Source of the DNA: Melitaea cinxia
Lineage: Eukaryota; Arthropoda; Insecta; Lepidoptera; Nymphalidae
Length of the DNA: 64,000 nucleotides
NCBI RefSeq assembly: GCF_905220565.1
Contig: NC_059398.1
Span: 15,025,210 to 15,089,209 of the forward strand
Direction of reading: 5' to 3'
Each line of letters opens with the position of its first letter. Positions within the stretch are counted from its first letter, which is position 1. Under the pieces are notes generated by a model. It was not told the origin of the DNA. It searched no databases and saw only the letters and a list, made by a program, of their open reading frames with translations. A program made the position numbers and the translations under genes. Shown here one piece after another: positions 1 to 12,746 of the stretch.

Positions 1-1537
1 AAAAAATATAGAAAGCTGTGTGGTCAATACGATAAATGATAAAACGATGGCTAAGGACGTCATCGTAAATTTTTTAAGAGAATAATAAAAAAAATTATTC
101 AAGACCCTTTATACATCATCTATTTTGAATCACATTTACTTATAATATGAAACAAAATAGAAATTTGAAACAAAATAGAAAGATTCATTTCATGACGTAA
201 AATGCATAAAAATGCCTTCTTAATTATGATGAAAATCATAAACACATTAAAAGCTAAAAGCAAAACGTACCGAGTCAAGTAATACAGGACGTGCTGCATC
301 TTGGGAAATCGCATTAAAAATTACATAATGTACATTATACACAGGCTTTAAGTCTACTTAACGGTAATGTTAACAACTATTCTGCAATAAAACGAGCGAG
401 CATTACTGAGGTACACAGGAACTCGCTTAGTCTAACATACGTTTTAAGCGAGTTCTGATGTTTTCAAGACCTTTAAACTCGATGTTAAGACGAGCTTATT
501 TCACTAGAAACGGTGTATCTAGGTCAGACTTAGTAATTAGGACCCGTCACTATCAACTGCACCGCAATCGCAACTACTCTTATTTTGCAGATGTCTACGA
601 AGGCACCCATTTCACATCAGATGGTTACCGTCCGTTCACTTCATACTTCTAAAATCATGTCACATGATCTCGTAGCCATTGATAGCTTTACTGTAACCTT
701 TTGGATGTTTTATTATAGCGTTCGATGATCTAAGTCATCAAGTTGTTAATCACAATTAGTTGTGCCAACTATTACTTAATCAGTGCATCTCGCAAACGTC
801 TCTAGGAAGTCCGCCTACTACCAATAAAGACGATCTTCAACGTCAATTATCACTTGTCTACTGAGCTTAAGACAGCATACTTTACTCGTGAGATTTTTGT
901 AAAAAATACTCGTAAACAAAAGATAATAAAATAGACACAATGGACTTCTCAACGATAACAGATAACCTCTGACAATGTTACAGCATTGGCTAACTTAGAT
1001 ACCTAATTTTACATAACACTATATACTAATAATGGACTTTAGAATTGTATTATTTAAAACTATTAAATGAAACAACACCGATATAAATTATATTATTAAA
1101 AAGAGTTCGTAATTTTGATTAAAGTTATAATTTATTTTTATTTACAAGTGAGTAATATAATGTATCTTTTCAAATCAGAAGTACCTAATTGTACATATCT
1201 ATCTTGCCATTTTTTTGTTTGTTGTCTTATTGACTTTGGTTGCTCCTCATTCGTGCCTCATTAAGATAAGTTGTTACTAAGGCAGCTCTGTGGACGTCTA
1301 AGACTTAGTTTAATGAACTAATATTCTATATTAATGTTGAATAGCCCGCGGGAGGAATGCGGAATGGCTCTCGGCAATTGACATTATCCACTTAGAAGCT
1401 TCTGTTGATCCATTTATTCAAGAACGGTTCAAGTCACGAGTGATCAAAGAATGTCGTTTAACAATGATGTTATATTTTGCTTGTAGTTTTAAAATTGATT
1501 TAAAAATACTCTAGATAATTATGTTTGCAGACAAACG
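1..1537. other. AT-rich noncoding DNA, no gene supported
   Basis: Nothing here matches a family I recognise. A 64-codon open frame at 458-652 on the + strand ends in a tyrosine- and aromatic-rich tail and has a pyrimidine-AG just inside it (near 589), but no conserved motif, partner exon or codon signal supports it. I see no RNA gene or repeat shared with the rest of the window. Confidence 0.5.
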
Positions 1538-1920
1538 AAAAAAAACCGACTTCAATTATATCGATAAGTAATACAACGTAGGTAGACGAAAAATTTGTCA
1601 AGTAAATACGCATTATCAAAGACTACTCCAAAAGTTGTAACCAGATCTAGATGAAATTTAAATGTGACCACAACATGATAAATATCGACTTTCGATTAAA
1701 TTGAAAATTATCAAAATCGGTACACCCAGTAAAAAGTTATGCGGATTTTCGAGTTTCCCTCGATTTCTCTGGGATTCCATCATTGATGATTGTTTCCTTA
1801 TCATGGTACCACACCATGGATATCTCCTTTCCAACATAAAAAGTTATTCCCGAACACATATATATATGTATACGGTCAAATTGAGTAACCTCCTCCTTTT
1901 TTGGAGTCGGTAAAAAAAAT
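1538..1920 (+). mobile_element. TIR-ended non-autonomous DNA element (MITE-like)
   Basis: The left end reads A(8)CCGACTTCAA. The right end, reverse-complemented, reads ATTTTTTTTACCGACTCCAA, so the two ends form an imperfect terminal inverted repeat around CCGACT(T/C)CAA. The body is about 350 bp and encodes no transposase; the short 70-codon frame inside it has no domain. A partial second copy of the right half lies at 37887-37968, which supports a dispersed family. From memory this type of sequence, with CCTCCTCCTTTTTT near one end, is very common in moth and butterfly genomes. No clear target-site duplication is visible, so the superfamily is not assigned. Confidence 0.6.
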
Positions 1921-4192
1921 CGATTTATTTGATCCTACTAAGTACATAGCGAGTAATTAACACATTATAATTATATCATATACATATAATACACGTGAAA
2001 TTCACATGTTTCTGTACATTTTGACAAAACGGTATTTTTTTATTAAAACTAGAAACTTATTTACACACATATAACATAATAATAAAAAATTCACGCTTAA
2101 ATTGGGTGCTTTATGCCACAAACAAATTAACTTATGACGACCCATGTTGTACACGAGTGTCGCAACTCGCAACATCAAATAAACGAACACTAATACAATA
2201 TGAAAGCCGAGACGTGTTGGATCTAGAGAAACTAATGAACGCTAGCTTTTAGGAGTTATTTATGCGTGTATTATCTGAGCAAAACTTGTAGCTGTCTACG
2301 GCTACGAGTGACTGTGTTTCACAAGCACGTCTACGCTTTAAGATATAAATGTTTGTTTTAAATGTATTTTTATACACAATAGTCCTATTTTGCAGCAGTT
2401 CTGCCTGATAGAAAGTAGTAATAAGACCTGGGTTGAAATGCGTTGCCTGGTAAATGCCTATATTTTTTGAACAACCTACATTGTATTGAATACGAAATAT
2501 AGATTATACTAGTTTGGTCCAAACCTGACGTTTTTAACTTTGTTACAAGTCCAGTAAACGTGTTATAGTTCTGCTTAGGTCTCTCTTCTCTATAATTTGA
2601 AAGGTAAAACAGTAGGTTATACAATAAAGTACGTTTGCTGCAAAAGAGAAGCCAAAAGATTTGCTTATTCTATTCAAACTATTATAACCTGCACTTCAAA
2701 AGACAAAATAAGAGGTTATTCATCGATTACTAAATTATCTAATAACAAATACATTCAAACAGTTCTTAAAAAACAATGTAAGATAAACGTCACAATCAAA
2801 CATAGGATAATGATTTGATCACATTTGACTTGATAAATAAGCCGTAGTATGAAACCTAAACACGAATGAAATGTATATTGAGAACTACCAAACCTTATTA
2901 TCTTTTACATGGAAAATTCATTAATGTACACCGACAACCGCGACGGAACATTTCGCGTAATAATAGTATAGATCCAAACAAACACGTACACGTTACGATT
3001 ACGAGCGAACCGAAAATTTAATATTAACTAGGCCGGTCATAAATCTTTGCGCAGCTGAAACAAAAGATTGCGCAAACGTCTCAGGGTGAAAGTGACGCAC
3101 GTTATCCCGGCTACACAATACATACATGTGCTCCGATTTCGAGTTTCGAAATTTCTCGAAAGATATCGAAATGCAATCTTGAGTTGCCCGAACGAAACGA
3201 TCCCGTCCAACTCCTATAGCATCTTTTGTCGTGATGCTTTTGAAAGTGAATCAAGTTTTTATCACACGAGATGATTGATGACATACCAATAAACAAAAAA
3301 TCTTTTTTGTATTCCGATTGCTTTAATTAAAGTGAAAGTATGACGAATGCATTTGCCTAATTTAATTTATAGAATTGTTTTTGGTTTGGTTCCGAGAACA
3401 GTTCACGAGATTGTAAAATAAAAGCTTATAATATAAATAAATATTTAGTTAATTTTGTAACAAAGAAAAATAAAACAAAGATAAAAAAAAAACACGAAAG
3501 CAAAATTACCAATAGACCGCATTGATTTTAGTAAACTTCGTATTTCTTTTTCCATCAAGCCCGCTCGTTTAGAATTACGCGGGCGTATCCCGAGAAGCGC
3601 GGCTCGTATCAACTTAATCGGATTTTTGTTAGTAAGCTTAACAATAACAGTTTACAGTGGCGTTATGAAGTCTTAGACATGATCATCTTCCCTAGTGATG
3701 TTTATGAAGCAAATCCATATTGCGTGGGGCATATTAAAGTCTTTAATTGTCCGGATCGCCGGGTCATAACTCACAGCTTAGAAAGTCAGTCAGTCCTTTG
3801 AATCGACCGTAAATAATCGATTTAACCATTTAGTCCTCCAGATTTGGACGTGATACTGGAGCGTCACCTAAATATTATCTTTTGCTTGAGATAGATGAAA
3901 GTAGGCGTTTAGTTCTATTTATAACAATAACATTCACAAGAACAGAATAATTTTTTATGAAAATATACAAAACAATAGACATATTGACAAGGGACACCTT
4001 GCGCTGACGAGTAAATTAAGTTTTAATTTTCTGTACATAGATTAACATTTATGCTATTTCTCTTCTATATGTCATTATTTGACTTTACATAGCCTATGTT
4101 TTTCCTGAAATTATGTGTCTGTTTAATGGCGTAAAATTTAATAACAGCTTTGAATATAACCGATTCAAACCATTCAACCTTGTAAGATTAGC
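1921..4192. other. AT-rich noncoding DNA, no gene supported
   Basis: No coding exon, RNA gene or internal repeat is recognisable. Open frames at 2385-2624 (-), 2597-2818 (+) and 3068-3296 (both strands) are short, overlap each other on opposite strands and carry no motif. A slightly GC-richer patch occurs at 3556-3625, without an open frame of interest. Confidence 0.5.
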
Positions 4193-4424
4193 TTTTTTTA
4201 CTAAACTAGGTCGGCCAACAAGCGTAAGACTCACTGCGGTTACCGTAGTCTATTGACAACACCTGAAGCATCGCAAGCACCTTGCCGACCCTACCCTCAA
4301 GCCCCCAAGAAACCCTGGTTATCTTACTCACCCCAGCTGTGGTCTTCTGTAAGATCGAGGTATTTCCCTAGTCAGGCTGCTCCAGATTTTGAGCAGAATA
4401 TGGCATGCTATTGCTCTACCTCAG
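4193..4424 (-). repeat. Poly(A)-ended short retroposed repeat, family B, copy 1
   Basis: Read on the minus strand, this copy starts near CTGAGGTAGAGCA. It passes through the shared segments (…CCTCGATCTTACAGAAGACCACAGC, then GGGTCGGCAAGGTGCTTGCGATGCTT) and ends GGCCGACCTAGTTTAG followed by a run of A. The same order of segments is found at 19811-20093, 33011-33263 and 51708-51940. An A-rich tail and no inverted ends suggest retroposition (a SINE, or a truncated LINE 3' end). This copy lacks the CTGTTTTCAAACAG part present in the 19.8-kb copy. The 73-codon frame at 4253-4474 is a chance product of the repeat. Confidence 0.65.
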
Positions 4425-5233
4425 TTTTTAATACTTACCATATCAGTTTACAGCTTCTATTTCTAATATTTTGATAGTAGGTATTGATGCCGAGGGTATG
4501 TAATGCTTACATATCTATGTAAGTATCTGTATCTATAATAATATATAAACATATATGCAGACACAAATAGCTCTTGATGTTTAAAATCTTTTATTACCCT
4601 TTCGTATAAAATTCGATACTTGATTTTACCTCTTCCAGATTGAATTACCTAAAGTCTTGTTTTTGTTGAAACCAATAACCAACTGACCACAAAATCAGAG
4701 CACCGTCGGAACACCGAGTTTTTGATATTATTTTTTTTCATAACGGTCGTTTTCATAACGGTCAGGATTAAGTATAAAATTCTAATAAGAATTCAGGAAC
4801 TTTTCTATGTAACATATTGTACATACTTTTAAACTTAATTAATGTATATATTGTTTTAAACATATTAAAATTATAGGAGTAAGTGGCAGTTATTAAGTAT
4901 AATATAACATTATTACATAATATAAATAACTGTATTATACGTTATTTTTCACTTATTCTGATGTGTTAAAACATTCGTTATTTGTTATTTAAAAAAAAAT
5001 GAACGATCATGTCACACATGAAATACAAAGAAACTGTTTCCACGCGGAAAAACAAAGAAAAGTTAATTTTGGAATTTTACGCGAATTTCGTACAGTCGCA
5101 GTATGACGCGCGCACCGCAAGGTTTTTAGAATTTACATCGTTGTAAAATTAACCGTTAAATCATATGATTGAAATTACTTGACGCATTGATGACGTGTTA
5201 TGTCATTATTTTTGGAATATTATAAATTCACTT
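4425..5233. other. AT-rich noncoding DNA, no gene supported
   Basis: Low-complexity, TA-rich sequence. A short direct duplication (ATAACGGTC about 15 bases apart, near 4740-4765) is the only structure noticed. No exon or RNA gene is seen. Confidence 0.5.
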
Positions 5234-5293
5234 ATAGCTCAGTCTGAGCGTCTATCTATTTGATGTCTCTTGTGTGGGAGCTAGTTCGAATTT
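5234..5293 (+). repeat. tRNA-like relic with A- and B-box resemblance
   Basis: TAGCTCAGTCTGAGCG at 5234-5249 resembles the eukaryotic tRNA A box. AGTTCGAATTT at 5283-5293 resembles the B box, about 35-50 bases downstream as in a real tRNA. A clean cloverleaf with paired acceptor arms cannot be drawn, so this is more likely a tRNA pseudogene or the head of a tRNA-derived SINE than a working tRNA. It lies 29 bases upstream of a Helitron end. Confidence 0.3.
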
Positions 5294-5322
5294 ACTTAAA
5301 ATTGCGTTTGACAATAAGATTA

Positions 5323-5612
5323 TCACTACATAGTATAAGACAAAGTCGCTTTATCTGTATGATTGATCTTTAAAACTACGCAACGGATTTTGATGCGGTT
5401 TTCATTAGTAAATAGTAAATGAATAGTTATTCCAGAAGAAGGTATATATAAGTATAATACATGCATAATATATTAGAGGAACACTGATAGTTTTAGAGGT
5501 TTCTAATGTGATGTATCAGCACCGCAGAAACTTAATAAACCGATTTTTCGAAATGCATTTGAAATAACTGTAAAAAAATAACGAATGAAATGAAACCCCG
5601 GAAAAAAGCTAG
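5323..5612 (+). mobile_element. Short non-autonomous Helitron (type B)
   Basis: The element begins TCACTACATAGTATAAGAC and ends GGAAAAAAGCTAG. It is flanked by A (5322) and T (5613), as expected for Helitron insertion between A and T. The 290-bp body encodes no Rep/helicase. The segment with AAAACTACGCAACGGATTTT and the later GGTTTCTAATGTGATG are, from memory, typical of an abundant lepidopteran Helitron. A CCCCGG stretch just before the CTAG end could form the base of the usual short 3' hairpin, but it is weak here. Confidence 0.6.
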
Positions 5613-5613
5613 T

Positions 5614-8003
5614 AGAAACAGAGCGAGAGAAAACAAGCAGCTACATAATTTATGTCGGTCATGAAATATAAAATGACACGGACCATCTGTCGAGAATAAT
5701 CGGACGATTTTTCGGGATTATGTATTACGTGATACATAAAAATAATAATATATGTCGTATTCGTGATACTGTCTTACGTAAACTGTGACGCAACACGAAC
5801 TCGCCTGAGGTCAATGTCGTGTAAGCCGTGGATACATTTAAAAATACGAAACCTTCATTCAATTTTATACTTTTTATATAAATGCTATACTATGGTAGTA
5901 GTAAAATTGTTACTATCCTCTAACTTGCCATTATTATTTAATATTAACTCTAATGCAAAATAAATACCAATTTTGTAATAGATACACGAATACACATAGA
6001 TATATAAAGAAATTGATGTCGAATGTGAAAAATAAACCTAAATCACCACTCATTCTGTGTTTAGTAGGTATTGTTAACCCGAACGTCCATAAGAATGATT
6101 CTCAGAAACGTCTGAACCAACAAACAATCAAGAGCCAATATTTTTTGCTATTCTATTCCATAACAAAGAACCTCTTACGACAAGTATTATCTAACGATTA
6201 GAAAATAGATCGGTATGAGGTCAACCGCCTCCATTAGCGGAATACGTACACAACCACATACATACTCATACATCACTATGAGTATAGGCAATGACGGAGC
6301 TATTCGTCATTATTTTTTATCAATTGATTTCATTGTTGTATTTAACAAGTCCGATTTATTAATTGATGTAAAAAAAAAACTTAGTCACGTTTTAGATAAT
6401 TGCGCGGAAAACCAATAGGAACTGTCAGTTTGAATTTGTTTTTTTTTTTAATTTATATGAACAACGGAATAATTATTTAATTACGTGAAATAATTTTCAG
6501 ACTTTTCATATAAGATAATGAAACCTTTAAAAACTTCATTAAAATAAATCTTTGAAACGATAAATTCTTTTTGAAACATATCTATAAAATTTATCAGATT
6601 TAGCTTTTAATGGTTTCACGGCATGGGCAACGCATGACATGTGACATCGTGGTGAACAAAGGAATAAAAAAAATTATAAGAGTACCGCATGTGAAATTCC
6701 TTAATTGTAAAAGTTAAATTTAATATTTATAATAGTCCAATACAAAAGCGCAGTCATACATATCATCACAGTCATAAATCGCCGTGACATATCCCCTTAG
6801 CATTTACCTATGTCGTATTTTACCGAGATGTTTGTTTGGAAACGGGTGCCGTCAATCAGATCTCCGAAACCACCCAAGGCCGAAGTGATTATTTTTTCAT
6901 GTTTCGAACTGGCCGTGATCCAAAGCAAATACTTGCCGGACATCGATTTGTTAGTATTTTAAAATAGCTAGCTGTGTATGACACTCGAGTGTTATAAATT
7001 ATTTTTAAATAAAAAGCGATCGCGACACTTGTAACGAAACGTGATTGGGTTTGTGACACAGTTGGCGTTCAGCGGAATCTTTAGCTTTATCTATAAAAAT
7101 AAAATCGTATCTGTGGTACAAAAACTGCTAAGGACTGAAAAACTTCAAAATTCCATTCTTTCAATTTATTTCTAAAAATCTAGTCAATTTAAGTTATATT
7201 TAACGAAATAATAATAAACGAACTTCAACTACAATCACAGCAAGTCTAATTGTCATAGAGAAAGACTTATTTGTATGGTTGTTGCGAACATCGATAAATC
7301 TTTTTTTATTTTTAACACGTTGATGGATAATATTTAGTAATGGTCTATTTAATATTACACAACCTAATTTTGCTTGTAACGAGGCGTGGCGAAATCGCAC
7401 ATATAAAAAATATGTTATAATGAACTCTCCGAGTTTGTAAACACCTCAACCACAAAGGCCTCTTTACCTCTAATACTTGTATATATTGAGAACGTAAACT
7501 AACAACCTCCATAACATTATTTATAAAGGTAAGTACCTAAATATTTTCTTGCCCTATTGAATAGTAATAGTAGTACTCTTGGACAGTTTTGAAACGAATT
7601 TCAAGTCTATTTAGGTACTGAAAAATCATCGGTGAGTCATTGAATTCAAAACTGTGAGTTTTTCTTAAATATCTACGTTATTTTCTACTGATACATCTTG
7701 GTTTGTTAATTAAAATAATAAAACAAATATGACAAGACTCAATATTCGTCGCGATCGAAATAAAAAAATAATTGAAACAACTTTCAACGCGTTCATTTAT
7801 TCGCGAACACATTTATTGCGTCGTATATAAAACGCGTGTACAACATATTTCAGTTCAGCAATGGCGCCACATCACTGTCTCTATGTATTAAAGTCTAAGA
7901 TTTAAAAAAAAAATCTTTGTTTCGTTTGATTTTTAAGAATATTAACAAAACAGCTAATTTTTGCTTAAGTTTGTTGTCCTATTTTATTACTATTTATTAT
8001 AAA
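5614..8003. other. AT-rich noncoding DNA with one promoter-like site
   Basis: Short open frames at 5763-6418 (three on +) and 7200-7400 (-) are lysine/isoleucine-rich and carry no domain. I judge them chance frames. The only structure I would keep is the TATA/initiator pair at 7824-7855, listed separately. Confidence 0.45.
7824..7855 (+). promoter_or_regulatory. Candidate core promoter: TATA box plus arthropod initiator
   Basis: TATATAAAA lies at 7824-7832, and TCAGTT, a match to the arthropod initiator TCAGT, at 7850-7855. The spacing from the TATA start to the initiator A is about 28 bases, as in insect TATA promoters. An ATG follows at 7861 and opens only 14 codons, though a GT after eight codons could serve as a splice donor. 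No downstream exon is recognised, and no DPE is seen at +28. In AT-rich DNA such pairs also arise by chance. Confidence 0.25.
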
Positions 8004-8285
8004 CTAGTGGTCTCCCAGTGGTCGAAAATCGAACATAATAAATTTAAATTATAAGTTTGAACAATAAACAAAAGAGTATTTATGCGAGTATGTGTCATAT
8101 ACATGTTAGTGTGTGTAATGTTTATTTTTATTGATTTAATGTATTTTATGCATAAATAAAAAATATATATATTAGAATTCTTCACTGTTTCTGTATATAA
8201 CCTATAAGTGTACGAAACTTCATACTCCTCCGTCCGCGCAATTTTCGTAAAAAGGAGTAGAAAGTTTTTGCTTCACACATATAGA
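8004..8285 (-). mobile_element. Short non-autonomous Helitron (type C), near full length
   Basis: On the minus strand the element begins TCTATATGTGTGAAGCAAAA near 8285 and ends CCACTAG at 8004, with T following (A at 8003 on the plus strand). Near the 3' end, GGTCGAAAATCGAAC is the decayed form of the perfect hairpin seen in the 34.0-kb copy. The body includes GCGCGGACGGAGGAGTATGA, which I recall from abundant lepidopteran Helitrons. No protein is encoded; the frame at 7997-8185 is a shadow of the repeat. The base before the 5' TC is G rather than the expected A, a small departure. Confidence 0.55.
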
Positions 8286-11200
8286 CTGTTTACATACGTT
8301 GTACGTTTTCTGTTTTGTTTCTGAAAAGGCTAAGATGTAGTTAAAACGGTATTTGTTTCTGAAACTATATTGTATTTCACATAGATAATATAGAAATTAC
8401 AAAATGAATACGAACGTGGAATCTTCAGTCAATTAAGCGTACATTTGTATGGTTGTTAGTCGAATAGAGTTTGCCGAACATTAGATAAAGTTTTCACCGA
8501 GATTTACAGTATCGAATTACGAATATGGAATAGGCTTGTCAAAGATCATGTAGATCTGTCTTCATGTTACGTCTAGGGTCACAGGTTCGAACGGAACATT
8601 AGTATTTGCACGGCTAAATAGCGCGTATGATTTCCCCGCGTAGAACTGACAAACGCAATTTCTATGAAGGCCAGTCTGTAGTTAATTTAGACACAGTAGA
8701 CTCGCAAATTATTAGAAACTCTGTCGGATATAGATAATTCGGCAGCGTACAGACCCGCTCCAGAAAAACGTCGAGAACCGCTGAAATGCTAAGGTCAGGC
8801 GACCAGACCATCTGGCATCGCGAAAGCCGCCGTAAATTCAATGAATATTTATGCTGATAGCATCCAACGTTCACAGTTTGCAGAGGGTTAAGAATTTTAA
8901 TGTCTCCATTATAAACACTTCTTTGGGCTGAAATAGATAAACGCCACGGCGCAGGTCATGAGCTTATAAGGTGTGTGTTTACATGCCTTTGAATAATTTA
9001 TGTGTCGCAAGCAAATGGAACAGATCGTGCGGCAGGTAAAGGTCCCTGCAGTTAAACCGACGTACATAATGTTCACGTGAAGAATGCTGGAGATACCATA
9101 CAAAGTCACTACTTGTACCGCCACTGGCTGATAGTCCTTTCGATAGAATATATTTTGAAACATGACATATGGTAAGGAATGACTTACAAATTTTTAGAAC
9201 AAAGATAGTGTTGTTAAAGTCATTAATATACTGTAAAAATAGACCAAGGATTATTGATGATTTTATACATAAATAAGACATATATCAGTATAAACTGAAC
9301 ACTATGATACTTGTCACTACAAAGTACACAATATCTACCTAATTCACTAGCGTGTCTTCTGCTTATCCTCAGCGGAAACCTTTTTCACGCCAAAGAGCAC
9401 GACAGCCAACATCTAACAATAGGAAACTTACAATGTTACTCTTATATCGAGAATCGTTTATGTTATAAAGTAAGGAACAAATGAACATCGCATATATAAT
9501 GCCTACAAGGCTTACCAACGTCTTTGGTAAATGCTAATAAATAAAGCAGGTTATTACCGACCCCGACGTCTTACAAAGTTACACAGCACTTGACATACAA
9601 TTACGACATAAAATACATTAACCTCTAAGGTATAGATTTATAGGTTGATGAGAATTCGATTGACTATAAAGCAACTTGTCACGGTGTGACGAGTCACGGC
9701 CTTTTAGCGGTTCTAAGCTTTTCTCGTCAACCCGATAAAAGTGGGGTCGAGTTGTAAAAAATGAATGAAAGGAAATGACTAGGTAATTTTAAGCGTTTTA
9801 TTCATTCCAATTCACACCTTGATGATAAAATAATTTAACCTTCATTTTGAAAAGTGAAACATCGCTGTTATGGTAAGCAAAAAGGGTCACGTGAATGTAT
9901 TTAAAATAACGTTAGCATCGAGGTGAAATTAGTATAACTGAAGAAAATTCTATGTGAAAAAGATAGTAGAAGAGGAATGAACAATATTATAATTCCGTTC
10001 AATAATGCTGGCGCGTAATGTAATAAAATATTCGTATCGAAAACGTTCGCGTCACATCTCAACATTTCATACACAAGTTCGAAGTTCAGTGACCTCTTAC
10101 GTAACAAGTGGATAACACGGGTGTCTCGCGTATCGCCTCGCTAATTCCATCGCAAACACCTACGCATTATATTAGCATAACGTACCTTACGTGCTATAGT
10201 CTTATAAACCTATCTCTCTACATCATACAAAACTATACAAAGATATAAATAGAACAAACGCACTGGACGTTACCACTCCTATCAAGTTTCTACTTGCAAA
10301 TGTTCGTTGTTTGTAAACGGCAGTGTAATAAGAATCGTTGTTATCTTGTCATGTTATGAAGTAGCGCTATGTATCATATAGAGGGCCAGCCTTGTCATGG
10401 AGATGTATCGTGATGTGCGATGTAGTATCGACCTCCTGGAGTTTCGCGTGGGCTTACGATACGCCCCTATGTGATTTATACACAGCTTGTCGTCTGCCTT
10501 CGCTTACATATATTATGGTACAAAAAGACTAAACATCATTAGATTTGCAATGACAACTCTGAAATCAAATATAGATATGATTCAACGGGGTTTATTGTTC
10601 AAACAAATAATTATCAATATAACCAGTAACATATAAAAAATAATTTAAAAAAGTAATAAATTACTCCGTGTTTCGTTACTTCATAAAAAAAAAAAAAACT
10701 AAATTGATATAGGGGACAATTTATGTACTTAATGATGTCGTAATTTCTCCTCTTAAGACATCTTAACACCTAACCATAGAACTATTTAATAGGAATTTTA
10801 TAACTAGTTTCTGGCATTTACAAGTACGATTTCACTCATTGCGACGACAGTTTATATATGGCGAACAAAATCTTGAAACCGTCACGACAAAATTGCAATA
10901 TCTTATATCTCGTTCGAGCGACATTTTTGTTTAATGAATTAGGAATACTTAAGGTTTACACAGTCAATTAATAGACCAGGCCCATCGTAAGATGGATGAT
11001 TCAAGATCTTAAACGGATAACGCCAATTAGCAAATACATAGATCGATCGAGTCATTCGATTCATATATGGACAGCCATGAAAGTGTTATGTAAAATCAAT
11101 TATGTTCACAGTTACTAATTTTATTAGGTAAACTAGATAGATAGCTTCCTATATCCTTATAAGTAGGTGTAATTACGTAAATGATAGCCACATTAGGTCT

Positions 11201-12268
11201 CAACTTTATTGACTGTAGTTCCGCACTTTATTTTAATGTTTTGTAATGTTTAAATTGTTATAAAAAATAATTTAAAAAAGTAATGTTGTACATTTTTTTT
11301 AAATAATTGTAACCGTAAAAAAACTAACATACTTAAATGATGACGTCAGAACCGATTGCCTTTATTTAAGACAATTTTCAGACAGATGTCATTAGACTTC
11401 ATTTTTCCTTTAAAACTTTTCGTAATGTAAGGATAAGGATAAATATTGGTGTTAGGAACGAATAAAGTCTTCAAACATTCCTACTACCAGACATGTGACA
11501 CACATATAAGGTAGAAACTCCGTCGGTTACGTGTTAGTCTCAAATGATTCTATAACTGACACGAATTGTTATACCATATTAGAAGAATGACAAACAATTT
11601 TAAAATCTACGGTGACGTGATAAAGTATAAATTTGATCAGACGACGTAAATGGAGGTGTGAGTACGCGATGCCTATTAAAGGCTGTACAGTGGCAAGTGG
11701 CAAGTTAACTTCACGTCTGATTGATAGATAGAGTGAGTGCCAGACCGGGCCAGGCCAGGTGTTCAGGGATCTATAGTGAAAATATGTATGATTATCAATA
11801 AACCATCAGTTCGAAGAAATTATTTCGTAATAAAATGATATCTTTATATAATGTTTCAAAGATTGTTATTCATATCATATATACTCGTAGTACGTTTGTT
11901 AGTAAATTCGAGATATTTTAAATTAGATTGATTACTTAATTTATTAAATAAGATTGAAAATGTTATTTAATTTACGTAAGTATTATTGCAATATAAAATA
12001 TGATCACTTAAAAACTTCCCGGAAATCTAATAATCTATTTACCTAATTTGATTAAGTCATAATAAACATATAATATGTATAAAATTAAACAGAAAATATT
12101 AAAAAAAAATTGGAACCAAAGCTAACTGCAAGTGCTTAAAGAATGCAATGTCACCGTATCTTTTTGTGTTAAAAAGTCCATTTTTATTTGTGCTTTTATA
12201 CCGATGCAGATAATATAATTGAAATTAAAAGAAAATTAATAATCTTTTCTGAACATAACTGTTAGAAA
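8286..12268. other. AT-rich noncoding DNA, no gene supported
   Basis: No recognisable exon or RNA gene. A GC-richer patch at about 8735-8835 overlaps a 70-codon minus-strand frame (8662-8874) with no known motif. A second patch lies at about 10384-10500. The 100-codon minus frame at 8979-9281 is cysteine-rich and AT-driven, with no domain. Otherwise plain AT-rich sequence. Confidence 0.45.
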
Positions 12269-12406
12269 TTTTTTTTATTTACACTTTCGCACACCAATAC
12301 AAGGTTTTAACAGCATTATAAATGATATATAAAAATAGAATTTGCATTAGTAGCAACAGGCGGCCTTATCGCTAATACAGCGATATCTTCCAGCCAACCT
12401 TTGGGC
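12269..12406 (-). repeat. Dispersed repeat, family F (LINE 3'-tail-like), copy 1
   Basis: Read on the minus strand it runs GCCCAAAGGTTGGCTGGAAG … ATCGCTGTATTAGCGATAAGG … TTGGTGTGCGAAAGTGTAAA and then an A-rich end. The same order occurs on the plus strand at 28588-28755. The segment holding the small inverted repeat ATCGCT...AGCGAT followed by AAGGCCGCCTGTTGC is well conserved between the two copies. It looks like the 3' end of a retroposed element; no coding capacity remains. I cannot name the parent family. Confidence 0.5.
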
Positions 12407-12734
12407 TTAGAATTTACAATTTTGTGTAAAATACAATTAAGTCTCGTCACATTTTTCATTTAATACATCATAATATTTATTTATTACTACTTTGTTGCAC
12501 AATACATTAAAAAATTGTAGAAAAGGCGGGCTTAATACTAAAAGTATTTTCTACCAGACAACCTTAGGTTGTTTGTAGGTGTGCAGAATTGGGTGGGTAT
12601 TACTAAAATTCACAGAAGGAAGAATAAGGTTAAGTTAGCGACAATCGTTATAATATATACACGACTAAATAATTCATATACATACTATACAAATGCATAC
12701 ACACATACATAAACAGATACAATTAAACACACAT
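12407..12734. other. AT-rich DNA ending in an ACACAT-rich simple repeat
   Basis: No gene. The last hundred bases are rich in CATACA and ACACAT units, and it is in this simple sequence that SINE copy 1 has inserted. Confidence 0.5.
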
Positions 12735-12746
12735 ACACATATATGT

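Noticed and set aside
458..652. 64-codon plus frame with arginine- and aromatic-rich sequence
   Set aside because: Protein-like at first glance, but no motif, no partner exon, and an alternative frame is also open across its 3' part.
8575..8595. CACAGGTTCGAAC as a tRNA B box
   Set aside because: No A box at the right distance and the following bases break the T-arm; a chance match.
8979..9281. 100-codon cysteine-containing minus frame
   Set aside because: Overlaps another open frame on the same strand, has no signal or cysteine spacing typical of a known family, and codon use reflects AT bias.
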